This document shows positions 62,145 to 64,000 of a stretch of DNA of 64,000 bases, piece by piece. The translations under genes and the position numbers were made by a program. The notes under the pieces are model-generated. The model made no database searches. It was not told where the DNA came from and saw nothing but the letters and a program-made list of their open reading frames with translations. The DNA comes from Shimia sp. CNT1-13L.2 (GTDB lineage: Bacteria > Pseudomonadota > Alphaproteobacteria > Rhodobacterales > Rhodobacteraceae): contig NZ_JANDJO010000004.1 of the NCBI RefSeq assembly GCF_024331145.1, positions 362,955 to 426,954 on the forward strand, given 5' to 3'. Every line of letters starts with the position of its first letter. Position 1 is the stretch's first letter.

Positions 62145-63641
62145 ATGATGCTTTGGTCCCTGATTAAAATCCTGTTGTTCGTGGCCGCAATTGCCGGTCT
62201 GACCTATGGTGCCGGATACCTTATGGAGAGCGAAGGCGGTGTGATGATCACCGTGGCTGGCGTGGAATACACGCTTGGCCCGCTTCAGGCGGTGATTGCC
62301 TTGGTGGCGCTGGTGGCGTCCTGCTGGGTGCTGTTCAAGCTGGCCTCGTTGCTGGTGGCGGTGCTGCGGTTCCTGAACGGCGATGACACGGCCATCAGCC
62401 GCTATTTCGATCGCAATCGCGAAAAGAAGGGCTATCAGGCACTGTCTGATGGTCTTTTGGCGCTGGCCTCGGGGGAAGGGCGCGTGGCGATGGAAAAGGC
62501 CCGCAAGGCCGAACGTTTTCTGCAGAAGCCCGAGCTGACCAATCTGCTTACGGCGCAGGCGGCGGAAATGTCGGGTGACAGCCACAAGGCGACCGAGGTC
62601 TATAAGAAGCTTCTGGCCGATGACAGCACACGTTTTGTGGGTGTGCGCGGGCTGATGAAACAGCAGCTTGTGGAAGGGAATACCGACAAGGCGCTGAAGC
62701 TTGCCGAGACCGCCTTTGCCCTCAAGCCGCGCCACGTGGAAACGCAGGATACGCTGCTCAAGTTGCAGGCCGAAGATGGTGACTGGAAAGGCGCGCGCGA
62801 GACGCTGGGTGCCAAGCTGCGCTATGGTTCGGTGCCCCGCGATGTGCACCGTCGCCGCGATGCGGTTCTGGCGCTGTCCGAGGCGCGGGATATCGTGGAT
62901 GAGGACGCCAGCGTCGAAATGCGTGAAAAGGCGATCGAGGCCAACAAGCTGTCGCCCGATTTGATCCCGGCGGCCGTGATGGCGGCCAAAGGCTATATCG
63001 AACAGGGCAAGGGGCGCGCCGCGACCAAGCTGTTGCGCAAGGCCTGGTCGGTGCAACCGCATCCGGATCTGGCTGCCGCCTTTGCCGCGATCGAGCCCGA
63101 GGAAACCCCGGCCAAGCGGGTGATCCGCTTCCGCAACCTGATCAAGGGTGACGAAAGCCATGCCGAGGCGATGATGCTGATGGCCGAGTTGCAGATTGCC
63201 GCCGAGGATTTCCCCGCTGCGCGTCGTGCGCTGGGCGATCTCTACGAGAGTGATCCGACCACCCGTTCGCTGACCATCATGGCGGCAATCGAGCGTGGTG
63301 AAGGGGCGGATGACGCGGTTGTCAAAGGCTGGTTGGCCAAGGCGCTGACCGCGCCGCGCGGCCCGCAGTGGGTGTGTGACAATTGCCATCACATCCATGC
63401 CGAATGGACACCGGTCTGTGGCAACTGCAACGCCTTTGACACGCTGACGTGGACGGCACCGCCGGCCTCGGACGTGATGAGCGCGACCGGCGTGGAAATG
63501 CTGCCGCTGATCGTGGGGGCTCTGGAAGACAAGAGCGACGAGGCCGAAGACGAGGATCTGATCGACGCCGAGGTTGTCGAAGCAGAGGAAACCCCGGAAG
63601 ACGACACCCCCGAGGTGCAACCGGGCTACGTGGAAAAATAA
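62145..63641 (+). CDS. hemY: HemY-like membrane protein with TPR region and C-terminal zinc ribbon
   Basis: A 498-residue protein with two N-terminal membrane helices (about 4-24 and 42-66), the HemY_N domain, then helical repeats of TPR type (about 90-390). C411, C414, C425 and C428 (CDNCHHI and CGNC) form a zinc-ribbon-like pair. The acidic tail (about 455-498) is low in complexity. HemY-like proteins of this kind are linked to haem synthesis genes by position, but their role is not established. It starts seven bases after the Mic60 stop. Confidence 0.9.
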   Translation: MMLWSLIKILLFVAAIAGLTYGAGYLMESEGGVMITVAGVEYTLGPLQAVIALVALVASCWVLFKLASLLVAVLRFLNGDDTAISRYFDRNREKKGYQALSDGLLALASGEGRVAMEKARKAERFLQKPELTNLLTAQAAEMSGDSHKATEVYKKLLADDSTRFVGVRGLMKQQLVEGNTDKALKLAETAFALKPRHVETQDTLLKLQAEDGDWKGARETLGAKLRYGSVPRDVHRRRDAVLALSEARDIVDEDASVEMREKAIEANKLSPDLIPAAVMAAKGYIEQGKGRAATKLLRKAWSVQPHPDLAAAFAAIEPEETPAKRVIRFRNLIKGDESHAEAMMLMAELQIAAEDFPAARRALGDLYESDPTTRSLTIMAAIERGEGADDAVVKGWLAKALTAPRGPQWVCDNCHHIHAEWTPVCGNCNAFDTLTWTAPPASDVMSATGVEMLPLIVGALEDKSDEAEDEDLIDAEVVEAEETPEDDTPEVQPGYVEK

Positions 63642-63657
63642 CGCTTTTCCACCACGT

Positions 63658-63680
63658 CGCGGGGTGCTATTAGCCCCGCG
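63658..63680. other. GC-rich hairpin between hemY and tRNA-Thr
   Basis: CGCGGGG and CCCCGCG form a 7-bp stem around TGCTATTAG, 16 bases past the hemY stop and five before the tRNA. No T-run follows, so it may be a processing or weak termination element. Confidence 0.4.
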
Positions 63681-63685
63681 CAAGT

Positions 63686-63761
63686 GCCTCAATAGCTCAG
63701 CTGGTAGAGCAGGTCCTTCGTAAGGACAAGGTCGGGGGTTCGAGTCCCTCTTGAGGCACCA
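63686..63761 (+). tRNA. tRNA-Thr (anticodon CGT)
   Basis: The cloverleaf was paired by hand. Acceptor GCCTCAA/TTGAGGC, D-stem GCTC/GAGC, anticodon loop TTCGTAA giving CGT (63719-63721), T-stem GGGGG/CCCTC, discriminator A and encoded CCA (63759-63761). Length 76. The anticodon stem pair 27-43 is G-A rather than a Watson-Crick pair; the other four pairs are intact. It reads ACG codons. Confidence 0.93.
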
Positions 63762-64000
63762 CTTCAAGAAAAAAATCTATATAAAACAATATTTTGACGT
63801 TAGATGATTGGCATAGACCACCTTTCTGTCCACCCTTTGATACGCTGTGATTTCTCAGTATCCGAGAGATCTGTCCAAAACGCGCTCCTTCAGACGAACC
63901 CAAAAGTTCACGCATGTAGCTCAGTCATCGAAACAAGCTGTACGTTCTCCGAGTACTTCACCCCACTTGAGTGAAGGCACCTGGCCTACGCCGATCGAAG
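63762..64000. other. AT-richer tail without a recognised gene
   Basis: About 239 bases after the tRNA. The first 60 bases are strongly A/T-rich compared with the window. No credible start codon with a ribosome binding site was seen, and reading frames on the minus strand run into the antisense of the tRNA. It may be the start of an element lying beyond the window, but nothing inside it proves this. Confidence 0.5.

Noticed and set aside
61734..63767. 677-residue open frame antisense to hemY and mic60
   Set aside because: It starts in the antisense of the tRNA (RDSNPRPCPYEGPALPAELL is another classic artefact) and runs opposite two well-supported genes; long antisense frames are common in GC-rich DNA.
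63697..63915. 72-residue minus-strand frame across the tRNA-Thr gene ending in EGLEPPTLSLRRTCSTS
   Set aside because: This is the well-known spurious translation of the antisense strand of a tRNA gene; there is no ribosome binding site.

Overview
The window looks like chromosomal DNA of an alphaproteobacterium of the Rhodobacteraceae (Roseobacter/Rhodobacter group). Evidence: a regB / senC-regA redox two-component locus with the divergent layout known from Rhodobacter, alphaproteobacterial AddA/AddB rather than RecBCD, an alphaproteobacterial Mic60-HemY pair, two perfect alphaproteobacterial-type parS sites beside parAB, and a GC-rich, densely packed gene layout. No phage, insertion sequence or CRISPR array was recognised. 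Most genes are conserved housekeeping genes in short operons with 1-8 base overlaps.

Layout. 1-2.4 kb: leftward hslO / Nudix / CCA-adding enzyme operon. 2.4-4.7 kb: a Nudix gene and a divergent signalling pair (response regulator-PP2C phosphatase and HPt protein). 4.8-12.1 kb: argG, an SCP2 protein, a sulfotransferase-like gene with a class IV aminotransferase, secreted MsrA, a ribokinase-type kinase and maeB. 12.3-19.6 kb: mutS, hrcA-grpE, and rph-rdgB-hemW-DUF454. 19.6-26.9 kb: the leftward run hemJ-rho-mnmE-mnmG-rsmG-parA-parB, with parS inside rsmG and mnmG. 26.9-27.3 kb: a 409-base gap with an AT-rich stretch and several DnaA boxes, read here as the chromosome origin; genes on its two sides point away from it. 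27.3-35.8 kb: maf-aroE-coaE-dnaQ, secB, fxsA, Tim44-like-mltA-smr, hslVU and trxA. 35.9-48.7 kb: leftward regB-PAS protein-tsaE-amgK-murU-addB-addA, with senC-regA diverging from regB. 48.8-53.1 kb: an accessory-looking stretch with a GNAT/HD pair and a tandemly duplicated pair of a GT8 glycosyltransferase and a small secreted protein. 53.1-56.6 kb: ahcY with a strikingly structured leader, an RTX protein and a DUF2853 protein. 56.8-64 kb: tsaD-gpsA-YciI-EVE-DUF1761 leftward, hemD-mic60-hemY rightward, then tRNA-Thr(CGT) and an AT-richer tail.

How the genes work together: chromosome start and segregation (oriC, parABS), tRNA modification and maturation (mnmE, mnmG, tsaE, tsaD, cca, rph), proteostasis (hslO, grpE, hrcA, hslVU, secB, trxA), recombination and repair (addAB, mutS, dnaQ), cell-wall turnover (mltA, amgK, murU), haem synthesis (hemW, hemJ, hemD, hemY) and redox control (regBA, senC). 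The least explained items are the ahcY leader, two arrays of 11-bp repeats at 7.1 and 48.7 kb, and the duplicated GT8/secreted-protein pair. All structures and sites were found by reading, without database or folding runs.
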